Of a DNA stretch of 64,000 nt, positions 31,995 through 44,300 are shown piece after piece. Source of the stretch: Cercospora beticola (Eukaryota > Ascomycota > Dothideomycetes > Mycosphaerellales > Mycosphaerellaceae); the NCBI RefSeq assembly GCF_033473495.1, contig NC_088938.1:3906001-3970000 (forward strand), written 5' to 3'. The translations under genes and the position numbers were made by a program. How positions within the stretch are numbered: position 1 is the stretch's first letter; each line of letters starts with the position of its first letter. The notes under the pieces were generated by a model. The model was not told the origin of the DNA. It saw only the letters and a program-made list of their open reading frames with translations, and did not search any database.

Positions 31995-34900
31995 ATCCTG
32001 CTCGGAGCAGCGCCCGACTGCGTATGGGCAGTGTTGATGTGTCAGGTATACTTTCGGCGACGCGCAACGCGCAATTGCGGTCAGTTGAGGACAACTGTTC
32101 GATGGTAGTCGTGGACCTCGCCTGCGCCCTCGATCGTTTCACTTGTGAAGCATTTCCCGCGACTGTCATATACTGGATCCGTGAAGGCTTACTGAAACGT
32201 CGCATGTGAAGCAGGGTACCATCACGTCTACGGTGACATGGGCAAGGTCAGCCGAGCACCAAGTGCGGTCTCCTGCATGTATTACTCACATTGGCAGAGA
32301 CTAGTGATGGGTGGCTTGCAGGTATCAACCTCGGCGTTCTCACAACATCGTTAATCGCATGACACCCAACACGATGCATCAGCGTTATGCAGCACAACCG
32401 TAACTTTCCGCTGGTCTGCGTCGCTCGAGCGGGCTGCTGAAGTCAGTACGTGATGGTGTGGAGAAAATGCCGACCCAAGTTGCAGGTGAAGTCACCCCGG
32501 TACCGAAAATCAAGCTTGCGATGCAATCGCACGTGGCATCCGGCGACTCCGAGAAGTCAAATTCCGTGGTATCGAAACTTCACCTCCATTCCAGCTACGC
32601 ATCTTGTTGCCAATACACAGCACAATGCCGCCAAATGTAAGACTCGTGACGACAAACTCGATGGTATCGGAGTCGACATCGCGCTGTTCACGACATACCC
32701 ACAATCTCGCGCAGACACGAATATCGAGCGAGGAACCGCCAAGCTTGTGGCGCTCAACTACAGCGATCGTGTCCAGCGACACCGTTAGGGCACACCTCAT
32801 AGTCCGCCCGCATGACGCACGAGAGTCTTGGGCTCGGAAATGTTCAGGCACATGGTCCATCTTGACCGACGTGTCGCTCGTCAGTGAAGTTCACGATGCG
32901 GAGCACGTTTCGTTCAAAGTGACCTAAAAAAAAAAGCCGAAAACCTCCTTCACCACCGGTACATCCAGCAGCAGTTTCCGAACTAGGTGTCGTGACTGGT
33001 ATGAGATCATGGCGCAAGCTATGTGTCCGACCAAGCGGAAGGCTTGCAGAACGCACATGGCGAAAAGTCTCTGATAGTAAGGGCACTTTTTAGCTGCCCA
33101 AGACCAGATAATCGAGCGGACGAACCGGAACACGACCATTTGCACGCTACTTTAACTTCATCTCATGCACAAGGGAGAAAAGGCGTGAGCGGGGCTTGGT
33201 TTCTCGTCCCGAAAGGTCCAGTTTCGCCGGCATGTGCTGAACTTCCGCACGTGCTAATGCATCCAAAACTCGCTAGATTGATCCCGAAGCGGGTGTGGAA
33301 TGTTCTAATGTGGAAGCTGAGAACGAAAATGAGAAGCCACTTTGATGAAGCGGAACTATGGCTGAAGTCTTCAGAGGGACTCTTGATCGCCCCATGTTGT
33401 CATGTGACTTTTCCTCTCCGACATCATCTCGCGATGCTTCTACTCTTCACAAACCAACCGCCACAAGAAAGGATCCAAATCAGCTCACTCTTTCACTTTG
33501 CACGAAGTGACATGAACGCGAATGCTACAGACTAGCTTGTAGACTATCTAGAGAGAACGCAGGCACGGAACCGCGCTAGCACATGCTTCTCAGTTGCTAT
33601 AGCACTATAGCGCTTGAACTAACCAGACTGTTTCTCACCGAGAATTTGGAATTGTGTCACATCAGAATGCTACTCTGAACCAGACTTTTGCTGTAGTGAA
33701 GCAAACACGTCATTTCAACTCTACGATCAATAGTGCATACTATGAAAGATATGCATATTTGTGCAAAAGTGCTATAGATTCCTTATACCATACCTTTGGA
33801 TCTTGTAAAAAGGGACGTCGGCTGTCAAGTATCTTCTCATCGGCCTTCTGCGTACTTGTAGCTTTGCAGATGCGGTTAGCAGACACTTATGTGTTGCACT
33901 TTGTTGCATGTGAAAGTCTTGGCACGGTGAAGACATCCTTTCGAATTCGTGCCGTCTTTGGAATCTTGCGGTAAAGATGGAAGATGTTGCGTATTGTTTT
34001 CTTGCGCTGCAGAAGTGAGGACATTTCTTGAGAAACTCGATGAGGATTGAATGGATTGATAGCTTTATAGCTGAGAAATGATAGCGCTGTTCGTTGTGCC
34101 ACTCATTCCTTCTGTGGTCGAGGCATAGCTACTTACACGATCAGTGTCCGCTCCAGGTCATTTTGCGCGACTCGGAGCTCTGTTCGCCGGCACGACCCCG
34201 TACTCCAGTGTCGAGCCATTTCTGTATGTACTCAAAAAGTATCTCGTTCTTCGCGCTCCTTGCGCTCTCTTCAACGTGCGAAAAAAGGAATTGTCCGCAG
34301 CGGATTGCAAGGCGTATCGCAGTACAAAAAGGCCAAGAAGGAAAGGAGCACAGCGAGAACTTGTTCGCCGGGAATGGTAGATTGATTTTGTGTGTTTAGA
34401 CTCGCACTCGAGTTTGGGGTTGCTTTGTGAAACTCAGCGGGAACTTGTCCGCCGGAAGCTATCAAACACGACTGCACCAAGGTGCCGAAGTGTATGATGA
34501 TTCAGCAGTCTTTCTCTGGATAATTGATTGTTGGTTGATGTTTGCCATTTGCTTGCGCGTGGGGCGTTGGGTGGGTTGGAAAGTTTGGCGGCGTTTGCTC
34601 CTGAGGTTGCTCTACGTCGTCGTGAAAGTGGAAGCGAGGCGTCGAGTGGAGCGGGAGGAGAAGAACTTCCACGAGAAGCTGTGCGTATTGACGCTCTGCA
34701 CTGAAATTCTATGGTTCCGTAGCAGTCGGCAATCGACCTTCGAAAGGTGGACATGATTGTGGCTTGACTCTCATTTGAAACACGATGCCAGAACCAAACT
34801 TCAGCTGAGGCCATCCGTTCGTTGACTGCATCGACTCGAGAATTGAAGAAAGCATGCTGCCACAGCCTGCGCTTGCTTTTGCAATGCCAGATTGGCCTAT

Positions 34901-35397
34901 ATCCCTCTGCGTTTAACTTCATCCCTCAATCACAAAACGACTCCTGGCTGACTCGCATTGCCGCCATCAAGGGTGAAGAAATTCCTGCAGCCAAAAGTGC
35001 AGCGTGCGAGATTCTGACAGCATACACTCCGTTCTTGAGCGGTGTCTAGACGTCGGTATTGAATTGGTACAAACACTCTCTCTTCGGTATTGCGAAGTCG
35101 ATCCAACCGTTGGTTGCTCCCGCGCGGGAAATTGGGCATTTTTTGACTCCAACGAAGTTGTCAGCCAGTTCGTCGCGGGTCTTTGTTGTTTCGAGACCAA
35201 TTTGTGTCTTGCGTAGCGCATCATTCGAGGAGCGCGGAAAAATCAAGTCTCTCCTGAAGGTTCAGTGGTCCCTTCCTCCACATTGAATGTCTGCGCGTCC
35301 GGAAAGAGACCGAGGTCTTGATACATTTCTCATTTGCAAATAGCCCAACTATATGCAAAATATGCTGAACAACTCTTACATATGCAGTAACAACAGT
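31995..35397. other. Long intergenic stretch, no supported gene
   Basis: 3.4 kb without a convincing gene. The part around 33.54-34.08 kb is more AT-rich than its surroundings. Open frames (such as 33023-33535 on plus and 34434-34754 on minus) are short, lack motifs and are not supported by splicing signals. A diverged 22-bp repeat lies at about 34.35 and 34.44 kb. Confidence 0.45.
34351..34459 (+). repeat. Diverged 22-bp direct repeat
   Basis: CAGCGAGAACTTGTTCGCCG near 34351 and CAGCGGGAACTTGTCCGCCG near 34437 match except for transitions, about 86 bp apart. The differences are all A/G or C/T. No larger repeat was found around them. Confidence 0.5.
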
Positions 35398-37341
35398 CTA
35401 CTTTGTGGCATGTCCATTAGCAGGTCGACCGTACTGCCGCCCGTCATCGTCTTCTTCCTCGTCATCTCCCAAGCTGAACCGCTCTTCCTTGTGTCTGCCG
35501 TTCGCATGCGACATGTCGTCCAGCTCAGCCTCGTCAAAGTCTCGCGCAGCCTCGACATCACGCTCGGCTCGTCTCGCATCATGATCCAAGCCAAGGCCGC
35601 CGCTAGGTCCACGATCGTCGAAAGGCTCCATGCCAAAGACTGACTTGTAGCCTTTTCGTTTCCGGCGGTCACGCCAGATGAAGAATCCCCACACAGCCGC
35701 TGCGACAGCGACGATGAAAAGTGCGATCTCGCCTGATCGTTGATATGCTGACCACTTCGCGGCTTCCACCTTCTCCGCCTCGGCTTCCTGGGCCGCAGTA
35801 CTGTTGGGGTGTCCGCCAACAGAGACCTCCTTGCCTTTTTCGCCGTCGATTCGTGAGTCTGCTGGAGTGCCGCCGATAGAAGCAATGTCCACACCCATAA
35901 ATCGATCAAGCATATCTCGGGTGCGACGGGGGTAATCGAATGGGACCATGTGCGAAGCATTGTAGAAGCGAAGGTAGGTCAAATTTCGGGCGGTCTGATA
36001 GAAACCGGCCGGTTCGCCCTCGAAAGTCCAGTCTCTTCGTGGTGCTGTAACGCCTGGCGAAAGTTCCATACCTTTGGCGCCGTTCCAGTCCATGTTGTTG
36101 ATGATGTTCTCGGTGCCCACATGGTTGCAGATTAGATCCTTGTCACCCGAGAACAGAAGAATTGGAACTTTCTCGAGCAGGCCTGGGAGGAGCGCTCTTG
36201 ATGGCTTCGAATTGCGTGCGTTGAAAGCAGATGAGACTTGGTTGTTGCATTCCACCCATCCAGTCTTCTTGTCCGGGTTGATGTGAAGAGCGCGCTTGAC
36301 ATCATCTCGGCGCAAGTACGGCTTCACCCACTCCAAGTCCGGAGGCCAATTCATGCCACAACTTGGGTACGAATCCCTCAACCTGACGTCGTACATATTG
36401 AGGCAGCCATTGCTGTTCTGTGTGTCGCGTAGAAGTGACTGCATAATGTTCTCGCAGATCCCGCTGTCGACGTGGTCTTTGGCCCCAGCATCCAGATCAG
36501 CGATGCACGCTTTTTGCTGTTCGAGTGCCTTCTTGTCTGTGTCCGAGCCCGCTGTGATCAGGTTGTTCTCATAGGCGAAGGGAAGGAAAGAAATGTACTG
36601 CTCAGGTCCAGAGATCCAGCCATTGCCGATCATGAGGCCCTCGAGGTTCCATTTGTCGCTCGGGTTCTTCTTGTTGTGTTCCAAGATCGCATGTGCGATG
36701 TAGGGAATCCACTGGCCCGCATAAGATTCACCTGCGATGTAAAGCTGTTCCGCTCGTTAGCATATCATATCGCAACGCTCAACCTTTTGCGTAGCGGTGA
36801 AACCTACATCGGTGTTCTTGTGCTCCGGAAATATCTCAAAGAAAGCCTTGAGGAACTGCACCATCTGATCGGCCATTTGGTCCATCTCATGAACGTAGCT
36901 GTTGGTGTCCGCATAACTGAAGCCCGTGCCCACGGGTTGATCGACGAAGAGCACATTTGCGAACTCGTCCCAGCTCCCATCTTGCAGTCGCAGTTTCCCG
37001 TCTTTTGTCACTCTGTATGGCCCTATCTCCATCAGGGCGCCATCCATGCTACTACAGCCTGGCCCTCCATTCAGCCATAGCACTGTTCTCTGCTTATTCG
37101 CAATATGCCTGTTCTTGAACAACCAGAAGAAGAGATTCCCATGATGTTCTGGCGTAATCTCCAGATGTCCTGCCCACGTGTCGAGCTTCGGTTCTGGTGC
37201 TCCCGGAAGATCGCTGACATAGTAGTCTGCTGCAGACTTCGCCGCCGCGAACGCTGAAGGCAGCCATGACAGGGCGAATAAGCTCGTAAATGTGATGATG
37301 GAACGTAAGCGTGTCCTTCGTGGACTCCGTGTGTGTGCCAT
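35398..37341 (-). CDS. KEX1: Pheromone-processing serine carboxypeptidase Kex1
   Basis: This Golgi-resident carboxypeptidase removes C-terminal Lys and Arg after Kex2 cleavage of pheromone and other secreted precursors. Exons are 37341-36808 and 36744-35398, 626 residues. The intron is 63 nt (GTAGGT...ACAG). There is a signal peptide after a basic start ([17 protein letters not shown]), then [16 protein letters not shown]. The catalytic serine is in [11 protein letters not shown] near residue 185, Asp in [12 protein letters not shown] and His in [15 protein letters not shown] single membrane span ([18 protein letters not shown]) precedes a long acidic cytosolic tail with [14 protein letters not shown]. 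This layout distinguishes Kex1 from vacuolar carboxypeptidase Y. It is divergent from RAD52. Confidence 0.95.
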
Positions 37342-37960
37342 GATGGCGGTCGCTAGCTGACGTGGCAGCTCAATCAACGGCTCATCGGGCTCTGCACATG
37401 TGCGCTTCAGTCGGATTCGGGGTCGCAAGGCTGTCTCTATTGGGCTGTGGTGAAGACGGCAAGATTTGGGCGAAGTGCGAATGTGATGGGCGAGTTGCTA
37501 CGTTTCCTCGCTGGAAGTCCGGCCGCAGTAAGTATAAAGCTTGGTCCCGAGAGTTTCGAGGGTCCGAAGTTGTAGCCGCGCTGGCCAGGATGAAATCGCC
37601 GGCGGAGAAGCAGGATGCCACGAGAATACACCGCGGCGCAGCTGTTCCTGTGATGGCGAGAAGTAGACACCAGCCAAGCGTGGAGGATATGCGTTCGGTC
37701 TATTGAATCTCACTCGCGGCGAACAAAGATGGGAACATGTTCACTCCAGCGGGCAGGGGAGACCGGAATCTGCGCACGTGCATTTTCGGCAGGCGCCGAT
37801 CTCACTTCCGGAAGCAGTAACGTAAGCGACGCGTCCCACGACGCGACTTGCGACTTCATCATCAACAGACGCCAGGCAGACGAGCGGATCGATTCGCCAC
37901 ACCACTACCGCCCGCCATACGATGCTCGCTATCTTCTCACCGAATTTGCGATAGCCCACG
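37342..37960. promoter_or_regulatory. Divergent promoter region KEX1 / RAD52
   Basis: 619 bp separate the KEX1 and RAD52 start codons. It contains an MCB-type element (separate entry) and a perfect palindrome CTTCCGGAAG near 37806. Confidence 0.5.
37829..37834 (+). promoter_or_regulatory. MluI cell-cycle box (ACGCGT) upstream of RAD52
   Basis: ACGCGT sits about 130 bp before the RAD52 ATG, with a partial second copy (ACGCGA) about 12 bp downstream. This is the binding core of MBF (Mbp1/Swi6 type), which drives S-phase genes in fungi, and it fits a recombination gene. The site is short and untested. Confidence 0.4.
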
Positions 37961-39719
37961 ATGCCTGCGTGAGTACTACCCCATCGTTTGAGAACTCATC
38001 CAAACACTAACATCATGCAGGCCAGGCGACCAGCATCGCGACAATGCCAACACGGTGAACCCGTTCATCAAGCCCGAACCACGCATGTCCGAGTTTACAG
38101 CACAGGAAATAGCCACACTGCAGAGCAGACTGGACAAGCAGCTGGGTCCCGAGTACGTTTCCACACGACCAGGTGCCGGTGGGGGAAAGGTGCACTATCT
38201 GGCAGCAGAGAAGGTCATCAATCTTGCGAATGAAGTATTTGGGTTCAATGGCTGGAGCTCGTCAATACAGAACGTTCAGATCGATTTCGTGGACGAAAAC
38301 CGAGAGTCTGGCAGGATCAATCTTGGCTTGTCGACAATAGTGCGAGTCACGCTGAAGGATGGCACATTTCATGAGGATATTGGCTACGGGCACTGCGAGA
38401 ACGCAAAAGGCAAAGCCGCTGCCTTTGAGAAGGCGAAGAAAGAAGCTGCAACAGACGCGATGAAACGAGCGTTGCGCAATTTTGGGAACGTGCTCGGCAA
38501 CTGCTTATACGACAAAGACTATCTGCAGAAGATCACCAAGATCAAGGTAGCGCCCTCAAAATGGGATGCTCAAAATCTGCATAGGCACCCAGACTATGCG
38601 CCGATCAAAAAGGAGCCGGTCACGCAGAGCGTATCAACATCAGAGCGGGTAGGCGGACCACAACGCAACACTAGCATGCAGTCTGTAGCGTCTGTCGGCT
38701 CGGGAGAGTTCGATGACGACTTTGGAGAAGCGACAGAATTCGACGAGACTGACTTCAGTCACCCTGATGAAGTGCGACTTGACGATTCCGAGGTCAGCAA
38801 TGGACCGCAGGCTCATTTGCAAAGAGCAGCCAATGGTCCACAAAACGCGCAAAGACAAGCCATATCGAGGACGCATTCGATGCCTCAAACGAGGCCGCCG
38901 AACATACAGCCTCCTGCACCTGTCAACGGGATGCAAGCCCCACAGAAGCCACAATCAGTGCAACGGCCTCCACAGAACGCTGCACAGCCAGCCAATCGTA
39001 TGTTGCCACCACAGACACCAGGAAATCAACAGAGACCGCAACCACAACAGAATGGCAACACGTATCTCCAGCATGGTGCAGATGGGGCACGCTCGAATCC
39101 ATCATCGGGCAATGCTGTTGGGTCGCCTTTAGCACAGCCTCAACCTCGACCGCAGAACGGTCTCAACGGACAACCGCAGCCAGAAGAGTCTAACACAATA
39201 CCCGCAGGAGCTACGCTAGGCTTCGTTTCCGGACGAAAACCCGAAGCGAACGTCGCTTTCAATCCACACGCCGAAAGTCCTTCAATACGGAGAACGCAGG
39301 GAGTGAACCCTGGCGTATCAAAGCCAGTCCGTCGAGAACAACTCGCAAGTGGACAGCCTACCGCAACTGTGCCAAGTCAACAACCTGGCAGTGGCGCGGG
39401 AGGCTCTCGACCTGCTGCTGCTGGCCCAGCTGTCAACGCGACGAGTGCTGCACCTCGACCGAACGCGACCAACTACATCAATCCTGCTGCAGACATGAGT
39501 CGGAAGATTGGTATGCCCCAAGGAGGGGCAGGGTTTCGTAACAGTACTGGTTACAAACCACCAAGTGCGGCGAAAAGACCGGCCATGACTGATGTCACGA
39601 ACACGTACGGCGGAGATGGCGCGAATGAGGTCGCTCCCGATCCGAAGAAAGCCAAGGTAGAACCAGGCAATCCGGACAGTGTTACGTCCGAGACGGTGCA
39701 GACTGAGACTACAGCATAG
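37961..39719 (+). CDS. RAD52: DNA repair and recombination protein Rad52
   Basis: It mediates Rad51 loading and single-strand annealing in homologous recombination. The first exon is only 8 nt (37961-37968: ATG, CCT and two bases). A 52-nt intron (GTGAGT, CACTAAC branch, GCAG) follows, then exon 2 (38021-39719). The product is 568 residues starting MPAPGDQHRDNANTVNPF, as in other fungal Rad52 proteins. The N-terminal annealing domain, about residues 30-210, has QLGPEYVSTRPGAGGGKVHY, FGFNGWSS, DIGYGHCENAKGKAAAFEKA, and RALRNFGNVLGNCLYDKDY. The rest is long, disordered and rich in Pro, Gln and Asn. An Arg/Phe-type Rad51-binding segment is probably in the part with GAGFRNSTGYKPPSAAKRP. Confidence 0.96.
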
Positions 39720-40167
39720 TAGGGCAGTCGTCCTACACGTCGCTATTGGGAGCGTCGAAAGCAGAAATTGCTTGCTTCATGTTTATGAGCGCGGAGTTGG
39801 GTGGTTGCATTTTAAACTCAAGGAATTGCTGTGCTTAGCACTTACGAGGCGTAGAGAAGAGGCAGTAGAAGATGCCAAAAATCGAGCTGAAGTCTCGTTC
39901 ACGATCGCAGGGAGTTCCTTCATTTCATTTTTTCATGGAGACGGATTGTGATAGCTTATCAATCACAGCAGCAGGCCTCGAGGGCTTCGATACAATTGAG
40001 ACGAGGTTGAGAAGAAATTCAAGATGACAAACACTCTTCCGCTCGGTGTGCTGTATACGCTAACATTTCCAGTAGGTTACATCGCTCCTCCGCATCTCCG
40101 GCGTCTGCTCCTACTCCAACTTCGATCTTGATACACTCTCGAGTCGCAGTCCCGGAGTATCATCCAT
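39720..40167. other. Intergenic between convergent RAD52 and CFEM genes
   Basis: 448 bp expected to hold two 3' UTRs. No gene seen. Confidence 0.5.
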
Positions 40168-40531
40168 TCAAGGCGCCTTACAACCATTCTCTACAGCGGG
40201 CACAACTTGGTCTACAAGGACCTCAAAGTCAGCAAATGTTTTCCCAGGACCGATGCGAGCCAGGGAAACTATTGAGCATTGAGTTCCTTTCGAGAGACTT
40301 ACTGAGCGCAACATCCATTCCACAAGCCGCAACAACACACTGAGCACCCGCTTGCTGAATCTTGTCCTTATTCGCGCAAGCACATTTGATGTCTGTTTCG
40401 GCACAAGTTGTAGAAGATTTGATGGCATCTTTGATGCATTGTTTTGAGCACGGTGGAAGGTCGTCGAAGGAGGCGGCTGTTGCTGAGCCGATGCTGAAGG
40501 CTAGGAGGAGGGTGCTGAGGATGAACTTCAT
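40168..40531 (-). CDS. Small secreted CFEM-domain protein
   Basis: Exons are 40531-40303 and 40211-40168, with a 91-nt intron (GTAAGT, GCTGAC branch, GTAG). The product is 90 residues. A signal peptide (MKFILSTLLLAFSIGSATA) is followed by one CFEM domain with the full set of eight cysteines: PPCSKQC, TTC, IKCAC, AQC, AAC and a last one, NGC, encoded by exon 2. CFEM proteins bind heme through the Asp in the CxCA/D region or act at the cell surface. Some are virulence effectors. There is no Ser/Thr-rich tail or GPI signal, so the protein is probably released. The mature part is only about 70 residues, hence an almost minimal CFEM unit. Confidence 0.88.
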
Positions 40532-41314
40532 TTTTGGTGGTCGATGGGGTTTCTGTCGTGTGGCTCTTGAATGTGTTTGGAGTGGACGAAGAGAGGTTGA
40601 ATGAGTGTGCAGCTGCTACATCGCCGTTCGAGGACGCTGATATATCCGCTCTCCTTCTCCATGATCTTCAACAAGGTCTCAGCTGCACTAGTCTCAACAA
40701 GCAACGACGAACTTGCGTCTTGGTGGCACAAACGTAAGTGCTTGATCCAAGCTTATTTCTCGAAACTCCCTATTCTCCTATTCTTCCAAGCTACTGACAA
40801 CCATAACGGGCTCGTTGTAGCGGGGACTCTTCGGGGTCTCCACTCTGGCCGTATAGTTCTCAAGAAGAGATGATCGTACTGAGTGCGAGTACGTAACTTC
40901 ACAGCTGACGACGCATACGGAGGTTTTTGGGATGCAAGGAGCACAATGTAGATCTTCATCTGGCCTGCTCATACGTTGAAACATTAGGAGAAACGGCATG
41001 AGAAACCAAGTGTCTGCAGAATGCCTGTTTTGTCGAAGCCACTTGTTTCGTGGCCTCGATCATACATTTCCCTTGTCTAGGTAAAGGCTACAAGCTGTCT
41101 GTGGTCATCTCGTACAAACAAGAAAATCAAGCCCGCTGTCCTGCCGTCTCGAACGGACGTCTTTCGCTTTTCTGCCATAACCACAACTGCCGCATGAAGG
41201 AAAAGAGGGCGATGGTGGCCCAGTGAGTATCCCGACAAATACCATCTCTCGAGGCACGGCCAGCAGTTCTTGCAGGTCAGCATCTCGATTAGAGCCCAGC
41301 AACCCGTATCCGCA
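40532..41314. other. Intergenic, no gene seen
   Basis: 783 bp between two minus-strand genes, containing the CFEM gene promoter. A TATA-like GATATATC lies about 100 bp before the CFEM ATG. Open frames on both strands are short. Confidence 0.45.
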
Positions 41315-44300
41315 TCACTCCATCTCAACATCTCCATCATCGACCTCTTCCACTTCTTCTTCTTCGTGATGAAGGTACCCGTTCAGCCCATTGACATGCC
41401 CATTCGTCTTCTGTAGCCCACCGTCCTCAGCAAACGACTCTTGCAAATGCCTCTCTTGCTTCCGCATTTCTGCTTCCTCGTCTGCCTTTGCCATCAAGAA
41501 TTGCCGAACGTCCCGCTCAGCCTCAGCTGCGATCGCGTCAAGTCCGCGGTCTGTGACATACTTCGACAAAACTTCGTCCTGAACGCGAAGTTCGTGAATA
41601 ATAGGATCCAGGATGTCCGGCTCTGGAAAACGGTAGCTCAAGTCTTCAGGTTGACAAGCCGCGCCCACGCACTCCGAAGGCGTCAAGATTCTAACTTGGG
41701 CGTCGGGCTTAGTAGTGATTTCGGATTCCAAGACGTGGTGCAGAGTTTGCCACAGAGTAGAGAATTGAATGGCGCCCTTGCGCTCCTCATCAGATTGCTT
41801 TTTGTGGATTTGAAGATCCGGTGAATTCCAGTCGTCGTAAATGTATGCTCGCTTCCAGATCAATGCCAGGAGTGTCTCGAAGCCAGAAGGTGGAAGTGAA
41901 GACGCCGCTGCTTCCAACGCGATCAGAGCCTGAAGTGTCTCCGAGCCTTGAAGGTTGACGTCTGAGGCGCTGTCAATGACTACGGACATCAGAGTCAGTG
42001 TGTCGATCAGCTCCTCAACTTCGAGGATCCCATGTCGAAGAATGGTCGCAATCCCGTGTTCGAGCACGCCCCATAGAGCCGAGTTCCTATCTAGGTGTCT
42101 GCCGTACTTGTCCATACAGTTCACGAGCTCGGCATCTTCGTCAACGGACAGCTGGATTTCCGGAGTGAAGTGCTTAAAAACACGTTCCTGTACCTGCAGG
42201 ATAGCGAGCTCGTCTTGCGGGGAACGGTGCAACTTGGCTGATCCGTTCGTCTTTGACTCGGGGTTGGGGGCCGTACCAGCCTCTTCTGCAGCGAGCAGTG
42301 CCAGCTTCGACAACGACAGCTCAACCTTTTTGCTCCACAGCTTCGTCTCTTGGACCTGAGCACACTCAGCAAGTGCCTGACTGGCATGCGCGTAATCGGC
42401 CTCGGCTGTAATGTCATTGATCCAGCACAACTTCGCTCTGCTAGGGTGTCCTCGAAGGTACTCAGCAAGAGGCTTTTTCCATTCCTTTTGTGCTCGCAAG
42501 AGCTTAGCACCTGAGGCACTGCTTTCAAACAGTTTGTCGAAAAAGGCTTCTGACCAGGCCTTCTGATACTTGCGGAAGTATCGCTGGATCTTGCTGTGTA
42601 GATCTGCGGAGAACTGGGCAATTTGCGTCTTGTCCGCATCATGTTCTTGACTGTACTCGTACAAGTACTGGTCCTCGGCAATGATCATATCGGCCAATGT
42701 GTTCATGTCTTTGTATTTCTCAGCCAATAGCATGCCAGCTTCCGCTCTGCCAACAGTAGCCAGTTTACGACATTGCGCGTAGCGCTCCTGATGATATTCC
42801 TGTAGCATCTTATCTGCGATCTCCTGCTGTCTCTTATCCGGCCGGGAAGAGTACCAATTGATGCTTTCTTGAGCCTGCAAGCAATATATCTGCACAAGTC
42901 GCGCGTTGTTGTCTGCGATATCGTTGACCATTGCGTGACCATCAGCGTCGAGCTCCTCAGGTTGATAACACTTCTGAGTCAAATCACGCGACAGATCTGC
43001 AACTTTCAGAGTGTTGTCCACGAGCTTCAGAGAGGAGGTCCAGAATTCCGGAAGATCAACATACTCAGCCTTATCGATTAGAATTCCATCGTCAATTAGT
43101 TCAGGCAGTATACCATAGTCGGCGCAGTTCTCAGAGCGGAAGTTGAAAACTGTTTCCAAAGCCCTGAGCCAGATGTCGTCCGCTTGAATGACACGTTTGA
43201 GACCCTCTTGCGGAGGGCATTCTTCTTGGTCGTAGAAGTCCTGTAGCAAGAGTCGCAGGTTCGTTAAAAGCCTGTCCATGTAATTTAGGCCACAAGCGAA
43301 GAATCGCCGCACTGCATTCTCGTTGGCCAATTCAGGTCGGTCATAGAAGTCGAAGTTGTGCTCGAACCAAGCCGCAAGCTCGTCCATCACAGTCGCTTTG
43401 CGCTTCTCTCCCTTGATTGTGAGAGCAACGTGTTCCTCGAAAGCAAGCCACAGCTGCTGAGCAGCCGCAAGCTTCTCGGCGTCCCAGAGCAATTGCCACA
43501 TCGTCCTTCTCGGAAGAGCGGGATAAGTTCTGGTCACGAAAGTCACCAAGGCCTTCAGCGCTTTCGCTTTCGTGGCGAGTCCGACCTCCATAGAAGCTGG
43601 CGTTGGCGAGATCATGGTAGGGAACCCTGTATCTGCACGCAAGATCTCCTCAGAGACAACCACAGCCGCTTCCTCAATCTCCTCGATGCTATACTCGGAT
43701 CGTTTCTGCTGCGAAAGGTCGAGCATGTTATCGGGCTGCAATACACCATAGAAGACAGCCTGTTCGATCCTGCTCTTAGCGGGTATACGGGCTCCTCCGG
43801 GAATAGATGTTGTCTCCGCTGCTGAAATGCGCACAAGACCAGCTCCTTTGACAAATGCAATCGCTGAAGCATGATTCGCCCGAGACGGTTCTTCGCTAAC
43901 ACCGAGAAAAGCTAGGTCCTTGTCTGACCTTAGCCGGATTGCATCCTCAAACGGATCCTGCTGTAGGTAGGATGCGTGCAATTGAGCTTCAGGGCTGTCG
44001 TCCACAAGATCTACCGTCGCAGCAAGGACAACGGTATCCTCAAATACGGCGTAGAATGAGTGGCCAGGCTTTGGTACCACTAGCCGTGCCTTTTGGTGTT
44101 GGGACAGGGGCCTGTCGCTGTAATAGCTTTGGAGCTGATGGACACGCTCGATGTTGTAGCTGCCATCGCCCGGAAGAGAAATCTCCACTACGACGTACTG
44201 GGTCATGTCTGAAGTCCCGATCCGCAACAGAATGAAGAGGTCCAATGGCTGTTTGGAGCCGGTAGAGACTAATGCCTGGCTGCTGCCCGTGTTGTCCTTG

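Noticed and set aside
33023..33535. Open frame of 170 codons on plus strand in the 3.4-kb gap
   Set aside because: No ATG near its start, no domain pattern, and flanking frames of similar size. Treated as chance.
34434..34754. Ser/Arg-rich minus-strand frame with a good ATG context
   Set aside because: It resembles a mitochondrial presequence but has no recognisable mature domain, and two other frames in the same place are also open.
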